Assembly (NCBI RefSeq): GCF_013149785.1
Contig: NZ_JABEZU010000003.1
Coordinates: 434,001-498,000, forward strand
Direction of reading: 5' to 3'
Length of the DNA stretch: 64,000 nt
DNA from: Isoptericola halotolerans
Lineage (GTDB): Bacteria; Actinomycetota; Actinomycetes; Actinomycetales; Cellulomonadaceae
In this document: positions 18,879-26,340 of the stretch, piece after piece
How the letters are laid out: every line of letters starts with the position of its first letter
How positions within the stretch are numbered: the stretch's first letter is position 1
Made by a program: the position numbers and the translations under genes
The notes under the pieces: model-generated
Told to the model about the DNA's origin: nothing
The model's input: the letters and a program-made list of their open reading frames with translations, nothing else
The model's database searches: none

Positions 18879-19121
18879 GGCTACGCAGGCATCGTCGCGC
18901 CCGACGGCGAGGGCGAGGTCGGTGGGCTCGACGAGGACCGGGAGCCTGGACGCACCGGTCCCCTCGTCCTGCTGTTCTCGGACGACCTGAACGCGACGGC
19001 ATCGGCAGTCACGCGAGCCGGTGGCCAGGTCGTTGCCGGACCGTACGAGTTCCCCGGTGGCCGACGCTTCCACTTCACCGACCCTGCCGGCAACGAGCTG
19101 GGAGTCTGGGCGACGCGCTGA
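18879..19121 (+). pseudogene. remnant of a VOC (glyoxalase-like) protein, 5' end missing
   Basis: An open frame ending at 19121 matches the C-terminal two thirds of VOC/bleomycin-resistance-like proteins: GYAGIVAPDGEGEVGGL, VLLFSDDL, AGGQVVAGPYEFPGGRRFHFTDP and GNELGVWATR. No ATG, GTG or TTG start lies between the peptidase start and this segment, and the N-terminal beta-alpha-beta strand is absent. The upstream part of the frame is antisense of the M20 gene. Interpreted as a truncated gene left after a deletion at the 5' side. Confidence 0.65.
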
Positions 19122-19150
19122 GCCTGAGCCAGTGGATCCGGGTCAGGGCC

Positions 19151-19163
19151 TGAAACGTTTACG
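19151..19163. promoter_or_regulatory. LacI-type operator candidate before the LPMO gene
   Basis: TGAAACGTTTACG, containing the palindrome AAACGTTT around a central CpG, resembles LacI/GalR-family operators. It lies about 72 bp upstream of the LPMO start. Such regulators commonly control polysaccharide-degradation genes in actinomycetes; no LacI-type gene is in the window. Confidence 0.4.
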
Positions 19164-19234
19164 CGCCTGTCCGCAGCGGCTGCCGTCGGGCACTGTCGAG
19201 GCGACCTCGTCCGCACCGAGTGAAGGAGCTCGAC

Positions 19235-20614
19235 ATGCGAAGACTCGTAGCCCTGGCCGTCGCAGCGCTCGTCGGCGCCGCCGGTCTGGTGGTGGTGACC
19301 GACCCGCCCGAGGCCCAGGCCCACGGCGCGCAGGTGTTCCCCGGCAGCCGGCAGTACTTCTGCTGGCTGGACGGCACCGACCAGACCGGCAACATCGTCC
19401 CGCAGAACCCGGCGTGCGCCGACGCCGTCGCGGCCAGCGGCACCACGCCCTTGTACAACTGGTTCGGCAACCTCGACCCGGCCGGTGCCGGGCGGACCAC
19501 CGGCTACATCCCGGACGGCCAGATCTGCTCCGGCGGGGACAACGGACCCTACGACTTCTCCCCCTACAACGCGATGCGCGACGACTGGCCGCGCACCCAC
19601 CTCACCGCCGGTGACACCTACCAGTTCCAGCACAACAACTGGGCACACCATCCCGGGCACTTCGACGTGTACGTGACCGTCGAAGGATGGGACCCGAGCG
19701 CCCCGCTGTCCTGGGACGACCTGGAGCTGGTCCACACCGAGAACGACCCACCGCAGTCCGGTGGGCCCGGTGGTCTGGAGTACTACTTCTGGGACATCAC
19801 CCTGCCCGCCGACCGCAGCGGCCAGCACCTGATCTTCACCCACTGGGTGCGTTCCGACAGCCCTGAGAACTTCTACAGCTGCTCGGACGTCGTGTTCGAC
19901 GGCGGCAACGGTGAGGTCGTCGGCATCGGTGACGACCCCGGGCCCGTCGACCCGCAGCCCGAGGTCTGCCCTGACACCGCACCGGGTGTGCCCACGCCGC
20001 CCATGGCCTCGTCGATCACCGACACGTCCGCCCACATCATGTGGGGCCTGGCGCCAGGCTGCGTCACCGGCTTCGACGTTCTTGACTCCACCACCGGGGA
20101 CGTCGTGGCCGCCACCGACGGGTCACCGATGATCGACCTGATCGACCTCGAACCGGAAACCTCGTACGAGGTGGCCGTGCGCTCGCGCAACGACCACCTG
20201 GGGACCACCTCGGCACTGACCGACGCGGTCGAGTTCACGACCCTCGCCACGGACTCGGAGCCCGTGGACCCGCCGCCCGCCGGGGACTGCGAGGTGGACT
20301 ACTCCGCGCAGGCATGGGGCGCGGGCCAACGGGGCTACACCGCCTCGGTGACGATCACGAACAGCTCGGACGCTCCCGTCAACGGCTGGGAGGTCACCTT
20401 CGAGTACCCGGGCGGACAGACCGTGGACGTGCCCGGCTGGGGCGCTTCCCTCGCCCAGGACGGCACGGCGGTCACAGCGGTCCACCCCGCGTGGTCCAGC
20501 TCGATCGGCGCCGGGCAGTCGGTGACGTTCGGCTTCAACGGTGCCACGGCCACCGCCGGCGAGCACCCGGCGCCGAGCGACTTCACGCTGAACGGGACGG
20601 CCTGCACGAGCTGA
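19235..20614 (+). CDS. secreted AA10 lytic polysaccharide monooxygenase with FnIII and CBM2
   Basis: Copper enzyme that oxidatively cleaves cellulose or chitin. It is 459 residues. A signal peptide ends AQA, exposing His30 as the first ligand of the copper histidine brace (HGAQVFPGSRQYFCW). The second brace His lies in NNWAHHPGH (138-142). The AA10 domain runs to about 225 and contains the paired cysteines of the family. A fibronectin III module (about 247-345, PTPPMASSITDTSAHIMW) and a C-terminal CBM2 with conserved Trp residues (about 352-459) follow, so crystalline cellulose is the likely target. SD AAGGAG at 19223-19228 selects ATG 19235 over an in-frame GTG at 19220. Confidence 0.94.
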   Translation: MRRLVALAVAALVGAAGLVVVTDPPEAQAHGAQVFPGSRQYFCWLDGTDQTGNIVPQNPACADAVAASGTTPLYNWFGNLDPAGAGRTTGYIPDGQICSGGDNGPYDFSPYNAMRDDWPRTHLTAGDTYQFQHNNWAHHPGHFDVYVTVEGWDPSAPLSWDDLELVHTENDPPQSGGPGGLEYYFWDITLPADRSGQHLIFTHWVRSDSPENFYSCSDVVFDGGNGEVVGIGDDPGPVDPQPEVCPDTAPGVPTPPMASSITDTSAHIMWGLAPGCVTGFDVLDSTTGDVVAATDGSPMIDLIDLEPETSYEVAVRSRNDHLGTTSALTDAVEFTTLATDSEPVDPPPAGDCEVDYSAQAWGAGQRGYTASVTITNSSDAPVNGWEVTFEYPGGQTVDVPGWGASLAQDGTAVTAVHPAWSSSIGAGQSVTFGFNGATATAGEHPAPSDFTLNGTACTS

Positions 20615-20625
20615 ACCGGCTGACC

Positions 20626-20660
20626 ACGCCGGCCCGGTCCACCCACGACCGGGCCGGCGT
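20626..20660. terminator. strong hairpin between LPMO and GNAT genes
   Basis: Perfect 14-bp inverted repeat (arms 20626-20639 and 20647-20660) with a 7-nt loop, just after the LPMO stop and before the converging GNAT gene. Likely terminates both. Confidence 0.75.
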
Positions 20661-20683
20661 CGTCGTGACCCGGACCGACCGGG

Positions 20684-21286
20684 TCACGGGCGCGGCGCCT
20701 CCGCGGGCCACGGCTCCACCGGTTCCCGCGGGTCCTCGGGCAGCAACGACGCCATCCACGAGTCGCGCAGCACACCGCGCTGGAGGCCGAACTGGCGCAA
20801 CGTCCCCTCGGACCGGAACCCGAGCTTCCACGCCACGCGGCGCGAGGGCCAGTTGCCGACGTACGCCTGCCACTGCAGGCGTACGAGACCCAGGCCCTCC
20901 GGATCGAGCGCCCAGTCGGCGGCCAGGCGCGCGGCTGCCGTGGTCAGTCCACGGCCCCGGGCGTCGGGCGCGGTCCAGTACCCGATCTCGCCCGCCTGGT
21001 CCTCCCCCGGTGCTCCGACGGTCCGGGAGATGCCCATCATGGCCAGGACCGGTCCGTCGACCTCGCCCGGCGGCCGGACCGCCCAGGTGAACATCATGTC
21101 GTTCGCCCAGCCGTCGGCCACCATCTGCGTGACGAACCCCTCGGCATCGGCCCGGGAGTAGGGCGACGGGACGGTGGTCCACGTGGCGATCTCCGGGTCG
21201 GCGCACACCTCGGCGACGCGGTCGACATCAGCAGGGGTCGGGGTGGACAGCGTGGCCTCGGGGCCGCGCAGGACGAAGGGTTCCAT
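20684..21286 (-). CDS. GNAT family N-acetyltransferase (RimJ/RimL type)
   Basis: Acetyl-CoA-dependent acetyltransferase, 200 residues. It has the RimJ/RimL-like start VLRGPEATLSTPTPADVDRV, GEIGYWTAPDARGRGLTTAA (the acetyl-CoA-binding R-x-x-G-x-G/A region) and LQWQAYVGNWPSRRVAWKLGFRSEGTLR. This class acetylates protein N-termini or small amines; the substrate is not predictable. It is the last gene before the AI-2E exporter, transcribed leftward. Confidence 0.85.
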   Translation of the reverse strand: MEPFVLRGPEATLSTPTPADVDRVAEVCADPEIATWTTVPSPYSRADAEGFVTQMVADGWANDMMFTWAVRPPGEVDGPVLAMMGISRTVGAPGEDQAGEIGYWTAPDARGRGLTTAAARLAADWALDPEGLGLVRLQWQAYVGNWPSRRVAWKLGFRSEGTLRQFGLQRGVLRDSWMASLLPEDPREPVEPWPAEAPRP

Positions 21287-21329
21287 GCGCGCATCCTGCC
21301 AGGACGCCGTGCGCCGGGACGAGCGGATA

Positions 21330-22502
21330 TCAGGCGCGCGGCGAGGACGGGCGAGGGTCGGTCGACTCCTGCTCCGCGGGGCTCTCTGCCGAGTCGGCCG
21401 TGGTGGGTGGGTCAGGGCTGGTCGCGGCCGCCCCGGTGGGCAGCGGGACCGGGGAGTCCCCGCGCAGCGTGGAGAAGACGGTCCACACCACCGCCACCAG
21501 CGGCACCGCGACGACGGCGCCGAGGATCCCGGCGAGCACCGTGCCCGACAGCACGGCCACCGCCACGACCACGGGGTGCAGCGCGACCTGCTTGCCCATG
21601 ATCAGTGGCTGCAGCACGTGCCCCTCGAGCTGCCCGATGGCCGCGATGCCGAGCGTCACGATCAGAGCCGTGACGAAGCCCTGGGCTGCGAGGGCCACCA
21701 CGGCGGCGATGATCATCGCCAGCGGCGCACCGATGATCGGGATGAACGCCCCGATCAGCACGAGGACGGCCAGCGGAGCAGCGAGCGGCACGCCCAGGAT
21801 CTGCAGCAGGACGAAGGCGAGGACGCCGTCGATGAACGCGATGATGACGGTGCCACGGGCGAACCCGGAGAACGTGTACCACCCGGCACCCGCGGCGTCC
21901 CGCCACCGGCGACGCTGCCGTTCAGGCACCTGTCCGACGAACCATCTCCACATGCGGTCGCCCGAGTGCACGAAGAACACGGTGCAGAAGATCGCCAGGG
22001 CGATCACCATGAAGCCCTCGACGACCGACCCGGCGCGCTCCGCGGCCTGTCCGGCGATGTTCTGGGCGTTGTCGGCGAGCCACTGCTGCCCTGCGTCGAC
22101 CCACTCGTTGAGCTGCGCGCCCGTGATCGACAGGCCGAAGGGCAGGTTCTGCAGGGAGTCGAGGATCTGGTCCACCCCGGTGTCGAACTCACCGGCCAAA
22201 CGGGTCCACTGCCCCGCCACGGACGCGACGACATAGGTCAGCAGACCGCCGAAGACGATGACGCCGCTGAGCAGCGCCAGCAGGGTCGCCAGGGCCCGGG
22301 GCATGACCCGGGCGTACAGGTCGGCCAACGGCCGGAAGACTGACGTCAGCACCAGGGCAAGGAAGATCGCGACGAAGATGACCTGAACCTGAGCGGTCGC
22401 GTACACGACCAGCGCGACGGCCACGACCACGGCGACGAGCCGCCACGACCAGCCACCCGTCGTGCGCAACCACTGCGGGACGTCCTCCGTGGACTCGCTC
22501 AC
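21330..22502 (-). CDS. AI-2E family transporter (membrane exporter)
   Basis: Membrane protein of the YdiK/TqsA-like family with about eight hydrophobic segments in two clusters, 390 residues. Typical is the LIGAFIPIIGAPLAMIIAAVVAL segment and the EGHVLQPLIMGKQVALHPVVV motif in the C-terminal third. The C-terminus from about 350 is Pro/Ser/Thr-rich and soluble. SD GAGGGAG favours GTG 22502 over GTG 22508. The family name comes from proposed autoinducer-2 export, but many members transport ions or unknown solutes. Confidence 0.88.
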   Translation of the reverse strand: MSESTEDVPQWLRTTGGWSWRLVAVVVAVALVVYATAQVQVIFVAIFLALVLTSVFRPLADLYARVMPRALATLLALLSGVIVFGGLLTYVVASVAGQWTRLAGEFDTGVDQILDSLQNLPFGLSITGAQLNEWVDAGQQWLADNAQNIAGQAAERAGSVVEGFMVIALAIFCTVFFVHSGDRMWRWFVGQVPERQRRRWRDAAGAGWYTFSGFARGTVIIAFIDGVLAFVLLQILGVPLAAPLAVLVLIGAFIPIIGAPLAMIIAAVVALAAQGFVTALIVTLGIAAIGQLEGHVLQPLIMGKQVALHPVVVAVAVLSGTVLAGILGAVVAVPLVAVVWTVFSTLRGDSPVPLPTGAAATSPDPPTTADSAESPAEQESTDPRPSSPRA

Positions 22503-22550
22503 GACCACTCCCTCTGCCTCGGGTGCTGCCAGTGTGCTGCCCCGGAGGTC

Positions 22551-23330
22551 TCAGTGCACGGAGAACCCGCCGTCGACGTGGATCGACTGGCCCGTCACGT
22601 ACGACGACGCCGCGCTCGCCAGGAAGACGGCGGGGCCTGCGAAGTCTGCGGGCAGCCCGTTGCGGCCCACGAGCGTCCGGTCCGCGAGCGCGGCGACCCG
22701 AGCAGGGTCGTCCTGCAGCCGCCGGTTGAGCGGCGTGAGGACGAACCCGGGCACGAGCGTGTTCGCGGTGACGCCGTGCGGCGACCAGGCCTCGGCCTGG
22801 GAGCGGGCCAGCGACTCGAGCCCGCCCTTGGACACGCCGTAGGCGCCGCTGGTGACGAAGGCGCGGTGTGCCTGCTGGGAGCTGACGTGGATCAGACGGC
22901 CGTAGCCTCGCTCCGCCATGCCGGGTCCGAACCGTTGTCCCAGCCAGAAGGGCGCCTCGAGGTTGACGGTCATCGTGGCGTCCCAGACGGCCTCGTCGAT
23001 CTCGGCCATCGGCGGACGCAGGTTGATCCCGGCGCTGGAGACCACGACGTCCGGCTCACCGAAGGGCTCGACCACGTCGTCGCAGGCGGAGCGGATCCCG
23101 GCTCTCGTCGACAGGTCCCCGACCACCGCGGCGGCGCGGCACCCGGCGTCGGTGAGGTCGGTGACGGTGGCGTCCAGCGCCTGGCGGCCGCGAGCGAGAA
23201 CGACGACGGCGGCACCCGCGTTGGCCAGCGCTGTGGCGATCGCGCGGCCGATCCCGGAGCTGCCGCCGGTCACCACGGCGGTGCGACCCTCCAACGAGAA
23301 CAGGTCACCGAGAGAGCTCTGGCCGGTCAC
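22551..23330 (-). CDS. SDR family NAD(P)-dependent oxidoreductase
   Basis: Classical short-chain dehydrogenase, 259 residues from GTG 23330 (TGQSSLGDLFSLEGRTAVVTGG). The cofactor motif is TGGSSGIG; the NNAG motif is altered to SSAGI. The catalytic triad is in HVSSQQ and YGVSK (Ser, Tyr, Lys). The C-terminal GQSIHVDGGFSVH is typical. An ATG at 23393 would add 21 unrelated residues. The substrate is unknown; it is one of five SDRs in the window and the only one outside the 37-57 kb catabolic region. Confidence 0.85.
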   Translation of the reverse strand: MTGQSSLGDLFSLEGRTAVVTGGSSGIGRAIATALANAGAAVVVLARGRQALDATVTDLTDAGCRAAAVVGDLSTRAGIRSACDDVVEPFGEPDVVVSSAGINLRPPMAEIDEAVWDATMTVNLEAPFWLGQRFGPGMAERGYGRLIHVSSQQAHRAFVTSGAYGVSKGGLESLARSQAEAWSPHGVTANTLVPGFVLTPLNRRLQDDPARVAALADRTLVGRNGLPADFAGPAVFLASAASSYVTGQSIHVDGGFSVH

Positions 23331-23459
23331 GCGCGTACCGCCCTGGTCCAGGGAGGAGGTGATGTCTGCGATCTCACACCACGATCCTTCCACGGCCGGC
23401 GGGCCGCAGCGCCCAGGTGAAGTCGTCAGCCCGGAACACGCGTTGCCGACACAGCCTCG

Positions 23460-24161
23460 TCAGCGCTGCAGGGCGGTCATCAGATCGGCCGCGCGGTGCG
23501 GCGCCGTGCTGAAGACGACGAGATGGGTCGCGGTACCGGTGGCGAGCACGGGGTGGAGCTGTGTGAGATCGGCGTCGGCTGCCGACACCGACATGCCGTC
23601 CGCGGCAGGAAGCGCGCTCGTATCGATCAGCTCGGCGGCGCCCAGGCCGCGCCAGATCGAACCCAGTCCCACCCGCGGGGACAGCGCGTCGGTGACCGTG
23701 ATGTCCTCCGGCTCGGAGCCAGGCTCCAGGCGACGCAGAACCCCGGGAAGCCCGGACTCCAGCCCCCAGGTGACGTACTCGGTGAGAAACTCCACGGCCT
23801 CTGCACCAGCCTGCCGCACCGCTGACGTCGCCAGCAGCCGGCGCGCGCCGGACACCGCCTCCGCCTCGGCCAGCGCTTCGGGCACCTCGTCGGCGAGCTG
23901 CCGCACTGCCTCGTGGTCTTCTGCCTCGATCGGCGCGAGCGTCACCGCACGGGACACGGCGCGCAGCGCCGAGGCGTCGTCCGCACCGAGGGGGAGCACG
24001 CGCCACCCGATCTCACCCCCGAGGTTCACGGCAACGAGTTTCCCCTTCAGCGCGTCGAGGGCGTGCTCGGCGTCGAGACGCACCACGGTGCGGCGCGCGT
24101 CGACCTGCGAATAGCTGATGGCCCAGTGCCGAGCGGTCGCGATGACCTTCCGAGTATCCAC
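23460..24161 (-). CDS. hypothetical protein
   Basis: No family recognised. From GTG 24161 it encodes 233 residues starting DTRKVIATARHWAISYSQ. The sequence is acidic and Ala/Val/Leu-rich with alternating helix-like stretches (RQLADEVPEALAEAEAVSGARRLLAT) and a final strand-like segment THLVVFSTAPHRAADLM. There is no signal peptide or membrane segment. The open frame continues upstream to 24410 but there it runs through the tRNA-derived repeats, so that part is probably not coding. It is downstream of tRNA-Leu, a position often occupied by accessory genes. Confidence 0.6.
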   Translation of the reverse strand: MDTRKVIATARHWAISYSQVDARRTVVRLDAEHALDALKGKLVAVNLGGEIGWRVLPLGADDASALRAVSRAVTLAPIEAEDHEAVRQLADEVPEALAEAEAVSGARRLLATSAVRQAGAEAVEFLTEYVTWGLESGLPGVLRRLEPGSEPEDITVTDALSPRVGLGSIWRGLGAAELIDTSALPAADGMSVSAADADLTQLHPVLATGTATHLVVFSTAPHRAADLMTALQR

Positions 24162-24196
24162 GGGGAAACTCTCCCACCTTGTCCAGCGGCAGCGAA

Positions 24197-24480
24197 AACG
24201 CCTCGGTGGGTGTAGACCCTGGGGGGTCTTCGTCGCTGTCGTCGGGCGGTCCTCAGCGGCACGGCCGGTCCAGCGCACACGCACCGCGACGTGTCCCCCG
24301 TGTGCACTCCCCCGGTTCGCCAACGTCGAAGACCCACGGCGGTGGACCCGGGAGACACGACGCCGCTGCCTCGACGAGTGTCCGGAGGGGGACGTGAAAC
24401 CCGCACGCACCGACTCGCGACACGACAGAAGGCCCCCCGGTTGTGGACCCGGGAGGCCTTCGTCGTCGCTGTCTCAACGA
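24197..24480. repeat. decayed tandem copies of the tRNA-Leu 3' end and terminator
   Basis: This 320-bp gene-free stretch contains three related units. The unit nearest the tRNA is its terminator. A second copy (about 24327-24408) repeats terminator-like GGTGGACCCGGGAG and then CGAGTGTCCGGAGGGGGAC, identical over 19 bases to the tRNA end at 24478-24496, before diverging. A third, weaker copy near 24205-24240 keeps only AGACCC/GGGTCT and CTTCGTCGCTGTC. Spacing between the first two is 103 bp. The pattern fits repeated duplication or integration/excision at the tRNA 3' end. Confidence 0.65.
24429..24460 (-). terminator. terminator of tRNA-Leu
   Basis: 12-bp stem with one mismatch (AAGGCCCCCCGG / CCGGGAGGCCTT) and an 8-nt loop, beginning 22 bases downstream of the tRNA 3' end on the minus strand. 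Confidence 0.65.
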
Positions 24481-24481
24481 G

Positions 24482-24566
24482 TGTCCGGAGGGGGACTTGA
24501 ACCCCCACGCCCGATAAAGGGCACTAGCACCTCAAGCTAGCGCGTCTGCCATTCCGCCACCCGGAC
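24482..24566 (-). tRNA. tRNA-Leu (anticodon GAG)
   Basis: 85-nt tRNA with a class II variable arm. Acceptor arms GTCCGGG and TCCGGAC pair (one G-U); the anticodon stem CTAGC/GCTAG encloses the loop TTGAGGT, so the anticodon is GAG, reading CUC and CUU. The T arm is GGGGG-TTCAAGT-CCCCC. No CCA is encoded. Its 3' end is the repeated sequence described alongside. Confidence 0.95.
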
Positions 24567-24715
24567 AGGTGGACCGCCCCGAGCCCGTCGGCTCGTTTCG
24601 GTGCGGTGAAAAACATAGCACGGCAGGCGGCCCCACCTGCAAACGGGTCACGGTGGCACGGGTCACGTCCGGCCGACGACGACGGACCGGCCGGTGGATC
24701 GGCTAGCGTCCTGGC

Positions 24716-25192
24716 ATGGTCGACGAACGAGAGATGGTCCGCGCCTTTCACCAGGCCTTCGACATCCCGGTCAACGACGGCCGACCCGAACTGGCGCTGC
24801 CCGACGACCGCCTCCGGCTGCGCTACCGCCTGGTGGCCGAGGAGTTCGCCGAGCTCACCGGGGCCGTCCTGGGCCCGGACGCCCGCGCCGTCGTCGAACG
24901 GGCCGTCGAGGCGGTGGTCGACGGGCCGACCGACGACGCCGATCTGGTCGCGACCGCCGACGCCACCGGCGACCTGCGGTACGTGCTGCACGGTCTCGAG
25001 CTGGAGTGCGGGATCCCCGGCGAGGAGGTCTTCGCCGCGATCCACGCCTCCAACATGGCCAAGCTCGGCCCGGACGGCGTGCCGGAGCGACGGGGCGACG
25101 GCAAGATCCTCAAGCCGACCGGGTGGCGGCCACCCGACGTCGCCGGCGTCCTCGCGGCCCACCAGCCGGACGACGTCGGCGGCCCCGTGTAG
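24716..25192 (+). CDS. MazG-like nucleotide pyrophosphohydrolase domain protein
   Basis: A 158-residue all-alpha NTP pyrophosphohydrolase relative. The helix RYRLVAEEFAELTGAV has the metal-binding EExxE-type pattern, and ADATGDLRYVLHGLELECGI supplies the second acidic site (a (D/E)xxxD pattern). The C-terminal IHASNMAKLGPDGVPERRGDGKILKPTGW is characteristic of the phosphoribosyl-ATP-pyrophosphohydrolase-like subgroup. Likely a house-cleaning or nucleotide-modifying hydrolase. It is transcribed away from tRNA-Leu, 62 bp upstream of the membrane hydrolase gene. Confidence 0.8.
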   Translation: MVDEREMVRAFHQAFDIPVNDGRPELALPDDRLRLRYRLVAEEFAELTGAVLGPDARAVVERAVEAVVDGPTDDADLVATADATGDLRYVLHGLELECGIPGEEVFAAIHASNMAKLGPDGVPERRGDGKILKPTGWRPPDVAGVLAAHQPDDVGGPV

Positions 25193-25254
25193 CGTTCCTC
25201 CGGCCCGGACCAAACGGTCATCGGGTGCAGACCGGACGAAGGAGCACGCGCACC

Positions 25255-26094
25255 ATGATGGGTGGGCACCACGCCGCCTCGGGAGCAGCCGCCTGGGTGG
25301 CCGTCACCGCCACCACACCGATCGCGTTCGGCTGGTACCCGGTCTCGGACGTCGGCGTCATGACCGGCGCCCTGGTGTGCGCCGGCGCCGCGCTGCTGCC
25401 GGACGCCGACCACCACAACGGGACCATCTCGCACTCGTTGCCACCGGTGTCCGAAGGCGTGACGAAGTTCGTCTCGACGGTCGCCGGCGGCCACCGCAAC
25501 GCGACGCACTCGATCGTCGGCATCGCGGTGTTCACCGCGGTCGCCTGGCTGGTGAGCTTCGTCACCGTGGAGACCGAACGGTTCGGGGAGGTGCTGATCG
25601 GCCCCGGGATCATGGCCGTGCTCCTCATCGCGTTCGCGGTCCGGGCGCTGAAGCTGACCGGCCAGCGCCGGTGGTGGACCTGGAGCCTGTCGGTCTCCCT
25701 GGCGGCGTTCGTCGCCGTCTTCGCGCCCGAGGAGTGGTACTGGATGCCGTTCTGCGTCGGGCTCGGCTGCGCCGTGCACGTCCTCGGCGACCTCGTCACC
25801 ACCCGGGGCGTGCCGCTCCTGTGGCCGCTGAGGATCAGGTCCCCCCGCTGGGTGCGGCGGCACCGGTGGTTGCCGTTCGACGACATGTGGAGTCCGCGCG
25901 GGAACTTCTCGATGCCGCTGCTGGGCAACGCCGGGTCGTGGCGCGAGTGGGCGATCATGACGCCGGTGAGCGCGTACGCCGTGCTCGGCGTCGCCTGGGC
26001 GATGCTGAACCAGATGGGTTTCGACACGGCCGGCGCCTGGGACTCCGCCACCGAGATCGTCCTGTCGACCGGCGAGTCGCTGCTCGCCTCCTGA
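25255..26094 (+). CDS. YdjM-like membrane-bound metal-dependent hydrolase (DUF457 type)
   Basis: A 279-residue membrane protein with the YdjM/DUF457 signature: MGGHHAASGAAAW at the N-terminus, ALLPDADHHNGTISHS (Asp/His cluster) and GGHRNATHSIVGIAVF, all probable metal ligands, then CAVHVLGDLVTTRGVPLLWPL. Five or six hydrophobic segments alternate with these. SD AAGGAG at 25239-25244 supports ATG 25255. In E. coli YdjM is LexA-regulated; no SOS box is visible here. Function unknown; lipid or phosphoester hydrolysis is inferred from the metal-binding pattern. Confidence 0.8.
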   Translation: MMGGHHAASGAAAWVAVTATTPIAFGWYPVSDVGVMTGALVCAGAALLPDADHHNGTISHSLPPVSEGVTKFVSTVAGGHRNATHSIVGIAVFTAVAWLVSFVTVETERFGEVLIGPGIMAVLLIAFAVRALKLTGQRRWWTWSLSVSLAAFVAVFAPEEWYWMPFCVGLGCAVHVLGDLVTTRGVPLLWPLRIRSPRWVRRHRWLPFDDMWSPRGNFSMPLLGNAGSWREWAIMTPVSAYAVLGVAWAMLNQMGFDTAGAWDSATEIVLSTGESLLAS

Positions 26095-26230
26095 GCCGCG
26101 ACCGGACACGGCGCCGGGCACAGAACCCCGGACACGGCGGAGGGAAAAACCCTGGACCGGCACCCGAGGCCGTGGAACCCTCGTCGTGAACGGCGCAGCA
26201 GGTGCGCCCGCAGGAAGGGAGGGCCGAAGC

Positions 26231-26296
26231 ATGGACGACGTCGTCATGCACGCCCTGCCGCACACCTCGGCACGGGCCGCCACCACCGCCTGTTGA
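26231..26296 (+). CDS. putative 21-codon leader ORF before RIO kinase
   Basis: ATG 26231 follows a good SD (GGGAGGG, 26217-26223) and encodes 21 residues starting MDDVVMHALPH and ending ATTAC. Its stop codon (26294-26296) overlaps the first arm of a hairpin that competes with a second hairpin hiding the RIO kinase RBS. It contains two His codons and a final Cys codon. Coding status is inferred from layout only. Confidence 0.4.
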   Translation: MDDVVMHALPHTSARAATTAC

Positions 26297-26334
26297 GGAG
26301 CCGCCGACGGCCGCTCCTCCCCTCTGCGAGGAGC
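26295..26334 (+). promoter_or_regulatory. possible translational attenuator of the RIO kinase gene
   Basis: GAGGAGC occurs at 26295-26301 and again at 26328-26334; the second copy contains the Shine-Dalgarno of the kinase gene. GCTCCTC at 26313-26319 can pair with either. The two 7-bp hairpins are mutually exclusive: one frees the RBS, the other hides it. Confidence 0.45.
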
Positions 26335-26340
26335 CCACCC

